A stretch of 64,000 nt of DNA. Source: Allantophomopsis cytisporea (taxonomy: Eukaryota; Ascomycota; Leotiomycetes; Phacidiales; Phacidiaceae). Positions 1-11,145 of this stretch are shown piece by piece. Position 1 is the first letter of the stretch, and each line of letters starts with the position of its first letter. The translations under genes were made by a program, and so were the position numbers. The DNA lies in assembly GCA_024752435.1 (NCBI GenBank), contig CP103024.1:62001-126000 (forward strand), given 5' to 3'. The notes below the pieces were generated by a model, which worked only from the letters and a program-made list of their open reading frames with translations, had not been told where the DNA came from and did not search any database.

Positions 1-3000
1 TCCAAAAGTTTCGTACCGCAACCACCTTCCAAGAGATTATAATGAGTGGAACAAATATGGCGACAGATATCCCAACTATGTTGTTTGTTAGCTCTGTATA
101 TTTGGTGGATCGTATCACTTACAGAGATAGCTCGAGGCAAGTTCCAGAGACCACAATACATCTCCGGAGCCCGCATCATGCGGGAAGCTATCAATATTCA
201 AAGCCATATACGAAGCCATAAATGAAAGCGGCAACTGAAGAATCGTTAGTGGAGTGCTTTCAAAAGATTATGCCCGAATCTTACAAAGACAATTGTGACG
301 ACTGTAAACACGAGAATAATCTATACTAGTCAGTCATAGAATAATATAAGCCATAAGGACAACCTACGGTTCCTTGTTTTGCAGTCTCCTCTCCGCCTTC
401 ACGGGTAAACCGTGCTTCCCATGCATTTGCCTGTCTTTGTTTTAGATCCAGAAGATGAGTCAACTAGATCTGTTAGCGCGATACTATAGTTAAGGTGTAC
501 AGCAAAACTTGTGAGGTGTTCATAGCCGTATCCTGTTGAAATGGATTACGAGGTTGGTACTTACGGCATCGTAAGTCTTATGCGCCTGACTGGCCATCTT
601 CTCGAAATCTCGAACGTGGTTTCGGATAATCGGATAAGTTTCCAAGGAAAATCGTTCTTCGAAATCGACAGGAAACCCATTTTCAGAGTACTTAGCTTCT
701 TTGCTGAAGCTTTCCAGAACAGTGAGTTGATCCTTCAGTACCAAAAGGATTGTGCTAATCTCATCTTGAATATCCTTGACCTCAAGAAGGAGCTCCGTCT
801 CTTCATCTATGTTCAAGAATCTGTCTAACTTATCTGCCCTGATCTTCTTGTCTTTGCGGTAGCGGAGTTTTCCACCCTCGTTCAACTCCTTTGAGAGTTG
901 CACAAAATTCTTGAATAGCCTTATTTCAGAATTTGCCTTCTAGTGTTATCATTTGCAACCCGAATTTGTGGAGTGAACTTACTGCGCTGCCTATTGCAGA
1001 CTCAAAGAACTCCAGAAAATGAATATCATCCTGGGTAGTCGAACGATCAAATACATTGGCGCACTTTGTTGTTATTAGAGATACCAAGTCATCGACTGAA
1101 CTTATAGGAGGCGCCTTCCCCTCAAATTTCAGAATGCTTTCAAGCAGATCTGGATCTTCCTGGGTTCTTTGGCACCATCGCCGTGGGAAACATGACACAA
1201 CCATGCTGGGCTCATGACCATTTCCTTCCGGAATCACAGATAACCAAAGCTGATCGACCATAAAAATCTTGATAGCTCTCAATTTCTTTTTGAAGTCGTC
1301 TTGAAATTCCGTACTAGACCTCAGAACTTTCATTGGTATGTATAGACGGTCAATGTCGTTACTAAAATCCGCACTAAGCTTCCTCTTATTATAACGATAC
1401 ACTACCTGATCCCGATCGCGTTTCTCCGTGTCTGGGAGCATGTAGTAGTAGTACTGATCTAGAGTTCTGTGATTTTGAGTTAGCTATATTTCAGGGGGTT
1501 CCATCAGATGTTGACACACCTTCGAGAGAGTAGAGGGCCATTTAGAGATCTAGAATTTCCCAAGGTTTGCGTAGAGATGTTGTTGTCCAGATAACCTTGA
1601 GTCAGGGCTTTCTTTGCTGAATGGAATTCGTGGTCCCGTATATCGTTCAGCTCATCATCTGTCTCCTGCGGATACAATAAATATTAACACCTGAACGATG
1701 GGATCAAGACGCACAAGACTGACCTGAAGCATAACGTCCGAATCATGCAAGAATACGTGTTCCTGTCCACTTCGATGAGTGTAGGAGCGTGTATCTTCCT
1801 CATCTTCCTCATCCTCTTCTTCCTCCTCGTCGCCATCACCATCATCACTGTACTCACTTCCATCAATAGTTTGCTGCTTAGACCTCTCGGATGCAATAAA
1901 GAACTTATTCCTATTAGCTTCCTGGGTTGATTTGATCGCCTGCGTCATCTCAATACGACCAGCAGTTGATTCATAGTCTAAGAAGGGCATCTAATCATAT
2001 TGTGAGCTATATTCAGAGCTTGGTCAGAATATTGGATGATCACATACACAGAAAGTATATATCTTTTTCTCGTTCTCGTTAGCTTGCAGTGCTTTTGCAA
2101 ATGGACGCATAAACCGCTGTAAACGTTAGTTTGTTATTTAAGATGATGATATTTCATATCATTACAGGTCTCTTACGCTGTGGGGATTGGGGCTGGTATG
2201 CTTCTGCTCGGTCCATGTTGAAATGGGTACATCAAGATTGAGCCTCGTGAGGAAATCCTGAAAGAATAGTAAACAAGCTGAAGGGTGTCTACTTTCAACT
2301 CAGCATCTTACCTGAACCCAGAAGATCTAAGATGAACAACAATTAGCCTGATTTTTTGCTAGTCATCACTATATACTTACATTATTCACCGGCAAATGAT
2401 ACCAACGACATACTGATGTTGGTTCGAGAAATTCTGTCCCATATGCCTTTCTGCCGTTCTCTATCGCTAAGCGTTTTGCTTTATCAAGAACCTGTTTCGG
2501 TCTATGCTCCTCTTTGCTCTTATATATCATATCCAAAACACTGCGTCGCTCTTGTACAAGACGTTTCCCAGCAAAGAACTCCACAGCCGTAACAGTATGA
2601 TGTCTACATGCTTCAATAGCCTCTGCTGATGCTGGATAATTGATATGTACAGTGGTCTTCTTGGGTGGGCCTAACAAGAAAGGACGATGAGTTAGCTGCC
2701 AGTAAATATCATCATCTTGCCAGTCCGTCAGACTTTTCCTCCTGGCCTTGCTTTCAGCAATTTTTATTGCTGTTTGGTGACCATGACTTCCTGAGGTCTT
2801 CGCCTTGCTGTCAGCGCCATTTTCAAGTAGTAGTCGAACAATTCTGGACGATCCTTGCTCAACTGCGAAGTGAAGTGCCGTGTATTTGTCTTTGCCCGCA
2901 AGTCCAACATTGGCATTTTGCACCTCCAGCAGCCATCTCACTATATCTTCATCACCTCTTCTAACTGCTTCGTGTAAAAGAGTGTTTCCTGAAGCATTCC

Positions 3001-4763
3001 GTACATTGATCCCGACTGCTCTTCTCTCCAGCTGTTGCTTTACCTTCTCAATACTGCCTTCTTCTATCCCACGAAAAATTTGCCGTGTGCTAACGAATTC
3101 TAATATTTTAGTCAGAACGGTCCGGTAGTTTGGATCTTCCGTCGACTTGAATTTGCCGATGGTCAGATAATCAACATCAAGCTTAGACGAGCTTTTTCTA
3201 AACACATATTTCTGGCCTGGTTTCTAAGAATAATTTGTTAATACAGATAGAAATATCTCAGAATGAACATTCATACCACGTTTTCAACCTGGAAGGACCA
3301 GATTGATATGCCAAGGGACGAGATCGCTGCTTTAAAGTCTCTGGTCAGACTTGGGAGTTCACTTGATTTATGGCCGAAAAGCTGCTTAGCCGAATCATTC
3401 AATCCTTTGGGTATCAATGTTCTTAGATAATCGAGGAACTGATCAGAGCCTAAAAATGGAGTGGCTAAGAAGATGGCACCAGCCAATAGTCGAGATAGTT
3501 GTTTACCAGATGGTAAATTTGACTTGCTCAATAATATAAGAGCCTTCTCAACAACGATACCGCCGTCGCCAAGGGCTACAAATATGATAGGATCTTTCAA
3601 GGAGGCAGTTGCACTCCTATCAGTGACACCCATTTCTGTCTCATTTCCGACTCCCACAGCCTCGGTCATTTTCTGTAGGAAATCTTCGGCCAAACTTGTG
3701 TAAAAGTTTGATGTAAAGCCGTCTTTTCGTAGACGGTACCCAAATTGCCATATGTGAGCCTCTGGGATCGTGCTGCTAAGCATATCACTATCAAGAAGCC
3801 AATTCTTGGAGGCAATCATTTGATATGACCTTATCGATTGGCCGCTGAAACTCCCTCTTCTCGAGGGTGGTTTAAAATCGTTTTCCTCTCGGTCTAAGAT
3901 AATTCTAGAGAGACGTTGATCTGCGCTACTCAAAGGGTTCGACCGCTCTTGACGAGGGGTCCCAACTTTCTTCTCAGGCCCACTTTCAGCCCCACTGATA
4001 TTTCCAGCTGAAGGCCGTCGTGGTTTTCGGAACATTCGTTCGGGTCCACTTTCTTCCTTGGCATCTTTCCTAGGGTTGAAATCATCTTGATTGGTGTTAG
4101 AAGCAGATTTGGCATCTGATCCATATGTCCACGAAGCATCTTGGCCAGACTTCTCATCAACGAGGTTTACCACAATCACGTTGATCGGCTGAAAAGCTGT
4201 TTTTGATGGTTGTGGTTTGTCCACCGATAGTCGGTGAAAAAATGTTGGGTTCTGGAAATCTTAGTATCTCATCTCTGCATTGAATTCAAAGAGCTCAATA
4301 CCTGTGGTATTCTTATTCGTCTATGCCTTGCTCCATTTTCTATCGGAGCTTTGGAGCTCTTTGTCTGGGGCAGAACCTCTACTGACTTTTCACAAGCATC
4401 GATTCTCACCTGCTTGGCTGGTTGTGATGTTGTAGCCTGTGAGGCATGAGGAGTATCGAGTTTCTCCTTATCGGATAATATGTAGGAAAGCTTCTTCTTC
4501 AGAGAGGGTTTCAAGGGACGAGTATCTGAGTTCGGCGTCTGATGCACGGAGAGCTTCTGATCGGAGTCTTTGATAGCAGCAATTGGATCCGGTTTTACTG
4601 GCACTTCTTGATCCGGAAGATTTGTTACGCGAATTTCTATTCCAGGATGAGAGCTGTTACTAGATTGGCCATTTGTCTCGGATCTCAAAGACGTTGATGT
4701 AGGAGGCTTGATGGAGGAATCAGCTTCTTTCCGTGAAACACTTGGCTCTAGTAGGGAACTCAT
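1..4763 (-). CDS. Ankyrin-repeat protein with degenerate alpha/beta-hydrolase region and CorA-like membrane C terminus (partial, 14 visible exons)
   Basis: Inferred exons, read down the reverse strand: 4763-4302, 4251-3277, 3223-2381, 2326-2312, 2257-2177, 2116-2048, 1990-1724, 1665-1520, 1466-983, 939-565, 463-368, 320-285, 234-123, 75-<1. All junctions keep frame, giving about 1345 residues so far. N terminus (1-160) is Ser/Pro-rich. Residues about 170-470 resemble the fungal serine-esterase/lipase-like domain: NWLLDSDM and an IWQFGYR strand are present, but the nucleophile elbow (HSLGG in relatives) reads ALGDGG, so the Ser is gone. Two clear ankyrin repeats follow (about 550-630). After a WYHLP motif comes the C-terminal module of fungal CorA-like proteins: RTLDQYYY, NEETELL-like acidic helix, HLLDLKQRQAN, then two membrane helices (ILVFTVVTIVF...LPLSFM and ISVAIFVPLIIISW). 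An acidic D/E run lies in exon 7. This is likely a membrane-anchored sensor-type protein; the role is inferred. The 3' end lies outside the window. Confidence 0.8.
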
Positions 4764-6200
4764 TGTGGGGATTTTGGCAGCTGCTCCAAAACCTTAGGTT
4801 GAAGTCCTTGAATCTTTGGATCGAGTTAATTACTAACAATTCAAGTCCACACGGTTATAGATGCGGGGTAATATTATGTAAACAAATGTAAAGTAGCAGG
4901 GTATAGCGAGCTGAGCGTCACCCCTACAACATCGCACAAGGCTGGAGGAGTGATTCCCAGCCACTTCATAACGTCGATATTTGTATTCACTAATCAGCCT
5001 ACACCATCACTGATACTATAATACTATCTTAAAGTCGTGATATATTTCAGATTAATATACTCTAATAACAGCACGAGATATCTACACACTCCTCAAGTTC
5101 ACTAAATACACAAGGGGAGTCAATCCCACCACCGGAAGAGACTGATACCAAACATTATTGGCGAGTTTTAATCGCACACACAAGTCACACACAAAAGAAG
5201 CATCAATTTTTGGACTCCAGCCTGGTGATGCTCGATTGATGAGTTGTTTCCTTCTCATTAATTTTGAAGTTTCTCGAAACCTCTCGAAGATGCTTCAACA
5301 GAGTTATGTCTACCCTGTTGGTTTCGTGAGTCCGAGAATCACAACTCGAGACTTGAGGTAACCCATAGTTTGCGTCCCACTATGCTTGAGAACAGTGCTC
5401 TCAGCATCTTCGAGGGTATTCTCGATGTGTTGGAACGAATACTGATTCTCTCACGACTTCCACAGCTGGATGGATAAACGTTGAGTAATTGAGATTGGGG
5501 CGAATGATGAGATTCCGAAATCAGGAGCCTTTTAGATGATCGAGATATTCTTAATAATATCAACAATATCTTGCAGATGTCAGGGGGGTAATCTCATCTT
5601 ATAACTGTCATCATCATGTGATTCTAGGATATGATGCTGGAGCTGTGCGATGATTGTGAAAGACAAGGAGTTGCGATTTTGATTTCATTTTCGTGGCAAA
5701 TCTTTAAACGAATAAATTCAAAATCACGAGCTCATCAATTTACAATAGATTACGTCAGATAATATGGGATTCACATTTGTGCAGTTCGGAATTTATATTC
5801 GACTCATCGTTGGATGTAACACAGAGAAAATCGCTCAGGGATAAGCCAAGGGTTCTATCATACATATATGATGGGCGATTACGTAGTACGGCCTTCCTAA
5901 TAGAAAACCATTTACTTCAATTTGAGAGAGCATATGACCTCCAACACTTATGCGACGTATAAATGAGCTGATGTGAGGAATTTAGGTGATGACCAGTCTG
6001 CGTGGACGAATACATCATACGAGTTGAACGTACCCTGCATCTTCGTATCAACCGTATCAAGTCCTCTGTTCTATCAACGTGACTATATCCTCTTACAACT
6101 TGTCCAGTTTTCACGGCGCGCCCAAACCGAGTTTGCTCAGCGAATGTGTAATCGGCGCTATTAAGATGTGATGTCAAAAAGTTGTGCACGTCCATATGTT

Positions 6201-6255
6201 GTGCGTTTTGTGCGTTTTAATGCATTTTGTGCGTCTTATGCGTTTTATGCGTTTC
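6201..6255. repeat. Degenerate minisatellite, about six units of TGCGTTTT(A/G)
   Basis: Six imperfect head-to-tail copies of a 9-10 base unit related to GTGCGTTTT, with single-base variants (TGCATTTT, TGCGTCTTA). It lies in non-coding DNA upstream of the amino-acid permease gene. Confidence 0.6.
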
Positions 6256-6503
6256 CTAACGGCTTAACAAGCACAGTTCACCTCATCGTCACAGCGTTAG
6301 TGCTACGATGCAGAAATTTTATGACGGAGAAGCTTCAATTAAATATCCTATGGTCAAATGGGGACTTACAAATAGGTAGAAATCTGCAGGCGGCGACAAC
6401 GCGACGAAAATGTAACGGCGTAATGATCTCCCTGGATGTCTAAAACCATGGCATTGACCTGGAGAATTCATTATCTATCTTTGAGCCCTGGGCAAACACT
6501 GGG

Positions 6504-6510
6504 TATAAAT
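6504..6510 (+). promoter_or_regulatory. TATA-like element upstream of the permease gene
   Basis: TATAAAT lies 156 bases before the start codon at 6666. Its position and match are compatible with a fungal TATA box. No other evidence supports it. Confidence 0.3.
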
Positions 6511-6665
6511 TATTCCACTCGCCGAATTACCATATTATGATACTAATTGATTCAGCGTATCATTTTCGGAACTATTAGGTATCTCTTTCATAATAGTCTC
6601 CCGGGGAAGTTAAAATCTGGCCCACCCCCCTCATACTTCACTTTTCCATTTCCACTTTCAACATT

Positions 6666-8149
6666 ATGGCTTCCTTCAACGACCACAGTATCGCAGCCGG
6701 CCCGGCAGCTGATCACGACTCTAAGATCCGTCGGTCGCTGGACAAGGAAATGACATTCACGCCCGAATCGCAATCCCAGACCTCCAAGAATGACATAATT
6801 GGCGAGACCGACATACTCGAGTCGCAGGGAAATGCCCATTTCAATCGTCTGGGCTGGAAGCGCTTGACTGTCGTGTTGCTTGTTGAGGCCATCGCTCTGG
6901 GCGCCCTCTCGATCCCCAGCGCCTTTGCAACGCTGGGTATGGTGGCTGGTGTCATTCTGACAATTGGTATTGGGTTCATCGCCATCTATACCAGCTATGT
7001 TGTCGGACAGGTCAAGTTGGCTTTTCCAGAAGTGGCTCATTATGCAGATGCTGGACGGCTGATGATGGGGAAGTTTGGATACGAGTTGGTCGGTGCTATG
7101 TTTGCGCTGCAACTGATCTTCCTAGTAGGATCGCACTGCTTAACAGGCACCATAGCATTTCTCAATTTGTCCAACGATGGCGCATGCTCACTGGTCTTTG
7201 GTGTTGTATCAGCGATCATCTTGCTACTCCTAGCTATTCCACCGTCCTTCGCTGATGTGGCTATTTTGGGCTACATCGATTTTGCTTCCATCATGCTCGC
7301 CATTGGAATTACCATCATCGCGACTGGAGTGGAGTCTGGCCAATCAGCAGGTGGGTTGGCAGCCGTCAACTGGTCCGCCTGGCCCGCGGAGGACCTGAGC
7401 TTCACCGACGCTTTCATCGCCATCACCAACATTGTCTTCGCCTACTCGTTTGCTGTCTGTCAATTTTCCTTCATGGATGAGATGCATACCCCGAAGGATT
7501 ACGTCAAGTCGATTTGGGCTCTTGGTTTGATCGAGATCGTCATCTACACTTTGACTGGTGCATTGATCTATGCCTTTGTTGGTCAGGATGTTTCTTCCCC
7601 CGCGCTACTCTCAGCAGGAGGTGTATTGGCCAAGGTTGCTTTTGGAATTGCTCTGCCTGTGATTTTTATTTCAGGCTCCATCAACGGGACTGTCGCCGCT
7701 CGTTATATCCATGGTCGTGTCTACAAGGACTCTGTCGTACGATTCATCAACACGAAGAAGGGCTGGATTACATGGTTGGCTCTGGTTACCTTCCTCACCA
7801 TCATCGCCTGGGTTATTGCTGAGGCTATCCCATTCTTCTCAGATCTGCTGTCTGTTATGTCTGCCTTGTTCATATCGGGCTTCACCTTCTACTTCCCTGC
7901 CATGATGTGGTTTATGCTTATCAGGAAGGGCAAGTGGTACTCTAAGGAGAACCTGTTCTTGAGCATTGTCAACGCTATTATCTTTGCCATTGGTATGATT
8001 GTCTTGGTCGCAGGAACCTACTCAGCTGTGGTTGATATTGTAAGTTGTCCTATTATTTCAGGAATCCTTCATCGCTAACATCAAAACAGAGAGACCAATA
8101 TAAGGAGGGTACTGTTCGAGGCGCATTTACTTGCGCACCAATTGGCTAG
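6666..8149 (+). CDS. Amino-acid permease, AAAP family (Aa_trans), similar to fungal neutral amino-acid transporters
   Basis: Two exons, 6666-8039 and 8090-8149, phase 0, 477 residues. The intron has a GTAAGT donor and ends ACAG. A hydrophilic N tail of about 60 residues precedes a long series of hydrophobic segments starting LTVVLLVEAIALGALSIPSA; the EAIALGALSIP region is the conserved first helix of the AAAP/Aa_trans family. I count about 11 probable membrane helices, matching the family and the usual 460-490 residue length of Neurospora mtr-like permeases. The role is proton-coupled import of neutral or aromatic amino acids at the plasma membrane. Substrate is inferred from family resemblance only. 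The final 19 residues come from the second exon; without splicing the protein would end in 12 unrelated residues. The start is the first ATG in frame and is followed by a typical soluble tail. Confidence 0.88.
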
Positions 8150-9537
8150 ATATATCTTAATACAAATACAAGCATCTGTTATTTTTCGCGTTAATCGTAA
8201 ATCTCTCAGCCACCACACACTGCTTTTCCCACAAAAGTACTAGCCGGATCTTAGAGTTACACAAATTTTAAGCCTCGCAGTAGGGATATGACCGCTAAAT
8301 TGGCTCTTGAGATGTGTCAACGCCGGTAAATTTCCACATCTCTTGGCTGGTCGACAAGCTTCTGTAGTGCGAGCCATAGACCCCCTGTTGCTGTGCGCGA
8401 TTACACCACTGGTGGTCGTAACGTAATCCTTCAAAGTGACCCATTCGCTCAAGCAAAAACAAATGCGCGTATTAGTGCTCATTTGGGCAGCATAGTAAAG
8501 ACTGAACATAATTATATTGGCTTCAACGATTTACCGTATGGCCGATTTGTGCTAACAAAGCAAAACTTCTCCAAATGCATTCTATCTTCCCTTCGTTTCC
8601 ACCGTCATTTATACTCCCACGTCAATTATTCACTCACCACTTGGGAGCAGCGTCAGCGACCGAAGGAACAAGAGAATAAAGCTATAGTTAGTAAATATAC
8701 AAACGACGGGGGGAAGAGTGAGATGAGCGCAATCGCGCAGCAAAGCTGTAGTTTGCCATTGGAATTGGTGCTGTTTAGATCATTCGATTGAACTAAGAAA
8801 CAACAGTCGCGGTATCTAACGGCGTACCTTACGTAGTACGTGTGCGGGGCAGCTGTGTGGGACCTCCCCATATAGGGGCTATTGGTCCGATAACTGAGAT
8901 TTCTTGTGTATCCACTCGCAGTATTTCCCCGCAAAGATATAAACACATTCACCAATCATTAGTCTCTATTATGATTTCTGCTACATGTACTCCTAACCCT
9001 CACCGATAAAGTACATAAATGACTTCGTCACCTTGACATTATGTGCAACACTTACAAGACAAATCGATTCGCCCCTTTCAAACTAACAGCTACGCTGAAC
9101 ATTACGTATCAAGGACGATCGGAGAAAAGGGGTATTGTCGGAAGTCGTTCTGGCTGCAAGGAATGTAAACTTCGTTGAGGAAAATGCGATGAAGTATTCG
9201 ATTCTCAGCACAACAGTGTTGCCGCTCACTCGACGACAGATAGACTGGTGCACCCAACAGTGAGTTATAATGCATACTATTACGTGAGTGTGCATCATTT
9301 CATCTGCCATCTACTGATAGTGTTGTGAGTTTTTCTGTAATCACCAGTAAGCTCTCAAGCCTTCGTATGAGAACCAAAGTTTATATCTATACTAAGCTGC
9401 GCGTTATACCACGTTTGATCAAACATGATGTTTTCACACATGCACACTTTTTGCAGACAGATAATATCGAGCTGTAGTTTTTCACAAAGACAGAAAACAT
9501 GATAGGTTCATAGGTCGTAACATCTATACTAGCGCTG
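8150..9537. other. Intergenic region, 1.4 kb, containing a transcription-factor relic
   Basis: It lies between the 3' ends of a forward and a reverse gene, so it needs no promoter. The only recognisable content is the Zn2Cys6-like fragment at about 9116-9260. No RNA gene seen. Confidence 0.5.
9116..9260 (+). pseudogene. Relic of a Zn2Cys6 (fungal GAL4-type) transcription factor DNA-binding domain
   Basis: In one frame the sequence reads SRSGCKECKLR, then a TGA stop at 9176-9178, then GKCDE. This reproduces the first half of the binuclear zinc cluster, C-x2-C-x6-C with basic residues between, if the TGA replaces an Arg codon (CGA). The second half, which should carry three more cysteines, reads DSQHNSVAAHS: two cysteine positions appear replaced by Gln/Ser. 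No start codon, intact reading frame or fungal-TF middle domain is visible downstream. Because the gene lies beside a Baeyer-Villiger monooxygenase, it may once have been a pathway regulator; that is inference. It could instead be chance, but the spacing of the three cysteines and the SRSGC/KCDE flanks are characteristic. Confidence 0.55.
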
Positions 9538-11145
9538 TCATCCTTGCACAAAGCCTTTGAAGTCCTGGGCAACTACGTCTTTGACGAATGTCAAGTAATT
9601 CTTCAGTCCGCCAAAATAGAACTTGGTAACCTGCTTCCTCCCAGGGATATTTACTTTAAAGATCCAGTTCGGTGTTCTCTTGAACAAAGAATCTTCTGCG
9701 AGTTGCTCGCAAAGATCTCCCCACTCCTGCTCTGCATCCTTGGAAGCTTCCATGATGGCTTGAACAGATCCTGAGGCAGTTTTGGATTCTGCTTGTTGAA
9801 TACAGGACATTGCGAAGTCGATCTCCGACTCAAGAACGGGTGGAAAATTGGCAAAAGGCCCTTGAGGGCCAGAAATGATAAACATGTTAGGAAAGCCGTT
9901 GCAAGCAATTCCACCATACGCTGTCGCACCATCTTTCCAATGATCATTCAAGGATATGTCGTTTCTAACACGAATGATGAGGCGGCTATAACTACCGTCG
10001 ACAGCTTCGAAGCCAGTAGCTAAGATGAGGGTATCGAGTCCATGAATTGTACCGTCACTTAGCTTGATTCCAGAAGGAACCACTTCTGATATTGGAGTAC
10101 CCTCGACATCCACGATGTCCACATTCTCACGATTGAAAATCTGATAATACCCACTATCGCAGAGCGGTCGGCGAGCATACAGTTCGGTGGGCTGAAGTAT
10201 ATTCGCCTTACGAGGATCTTTGACGATTTCTCTAATCTTGCTCCGAATAAATTTGCATGCTTCTTCGTTGGCCTGTTCATCGGTTGTAATATCTCCAAAA
10301 CCACTAAACATAAATCGGAAGCCATTACCCTGGTCCCATAGGGATTGGAACACTGCCTGTCGCTCTTCGGTTGATGCTGACATTGTTTTTCTTGTAGATT
10401 CTGGTACACCAAAGGCGGTCGATGATTTCCAAACACCTTCCCAAATCTCATCATATGTCTTGTTGATCTTCTCTCGATACTCAGGTGAAACAGGGCCTTG
10501 TCCGCTAGGCACTGAATACTGGGGATGTCGTTGAAATGTGGTCAACTTCTTAACAATAGGAGCAATAGCTGTCATGACTTGTACACCAGTTGACCCATTA
10601 CCAACGATGCCTACACGCTTGTTGTTCAGATTGAGTTCAGAATTCCAGCTTGAAGTATGGGTGAGATCTCCTTGGAAGGAGTCGATCCCAGGTATATCTG
10701 GGTAGTTGGCCTTCGAGAGCACACCCAGACAGTTTATCAGATACCGCACAGCAAACGTTTCACCAGTGCTTGTGATTATATACCAGCGCCTGTCTTGATC
10801 ATTCCATTTTGCAGACAACATCTCAGTATTGAACTGCATGTAGCTTTCTAGCTTGTGTTTTCGAACAACATGATGAAGATAGGTCAAGATTTCGGATTGG
10901 TAAACATAGTGATGTGTCCAAGGATAGGTCTGCAGGTCGTCTTTGTCCCATGAAAAGCGATACAAGTAGCTTTCAGTATCGCTCATCGCTCCAGGATATC
11001 GGTTCCAGAACCACGTTCCGCCTAAGTCGCTTGCGACATCAATGCATCGGAATTGAAGATTTATTTGACGAAGACGGTGCGACGTGTAAATACCTGCCAT
11101 ACCTGCGCCGACAATGAGAGCATCGAGATGGATAACAGACGCCAT
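9538..11145 (-). CDS. FAD/NADPH-dependent Baeyer-Villiger-type monooxygenase (cyclohexanone monooxygenase-like)
   Basis: Single exon, 535 residues, the normal size for the family. Residues 13-18 GAGMAG form the FAD dinucleotide-binding loop, followed by the ELGGTW-equivalent DLGGTWFWNRYPG. Residues 157-167 read FQGDLTHTSSW, an exact match to the type I Baeyer-Villiger fingerprint FxGxxxHxxxW. Residues 182-187 GNGSTG are the NADPH-binding loop. These proteins insert one oxygen next to a carbonyl, turning ketones into esters or lactones; the substrate cannot be read from sequence. Such enzymes are common in secondary metabolism and steroid or ketone breakdown. The neighbours are a permease and a decayed Zn2Cys6 gene rather than a synthase, so no cluster backbone is visible. 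Codon use and lack of introns are unremarkable. The start is the first ATG, directly before the FAD-binding strand. Confidence 0.9.
   Translation of the reverse strand: MASVIHLDALIVGAGMAGIYTSHRLRQINLQFRCIDVASDLGGTWFWNRYPGAMSDTESYLYRFSWDKDDLQTYPWTHHYVYQSEILTYLHHVVRKHKLESYMQFNTEMLSAKWNDQDRRWYIITSTGETFAVRYLINCLGVLSKANYPDIPGIDSFQGDLTHTSSWNSELNLNNKRVGIVGNGSTGVQVMTAIAPIVKKLTTFQRHPQYSVPSGQGPVSPEYREKINKTYDEIWEGVWKSSTAFGVPESTRKTMSASTEERQAVFQSLWDQGNGFRFMFSGFGDITTDEQANEEACKFIRSKIREIVKDPRKANILQPTELYARRPLCDSGYYQIFNRENVDIVDVEGTPISEVVPSGIKLSDGTIHGLDTLILATGFEAVDGSYSRLIIRVRNDISLNDHWKDGATAYGGIACNGFPNMFIISGPQGPFANFPPVLESEIDFAMSCIQQAESKTASGSVQAIMEASKDAEQEWGDLCEQLAEDSLFKRTPNWIFKVNIPGRKQVTKFYFGGLKNYLTFVKDVVAQDFKGFVQG

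Larger units (their letters stand above)
4764..6665. other. Intergenic region, 1.9 kb, AT-rich, with a possible coding relic and a minisatellite
   Basis: This separates two divergently transcribed genes and must hold both promoters. No intact gene is visible. On the reverse strand about 5577-5325 there is a protein-like reading frame broken by TAA and TGA (see findings). A degenerate 9-10 base repeat lies at 6201-6255. Confidence 0.5.
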
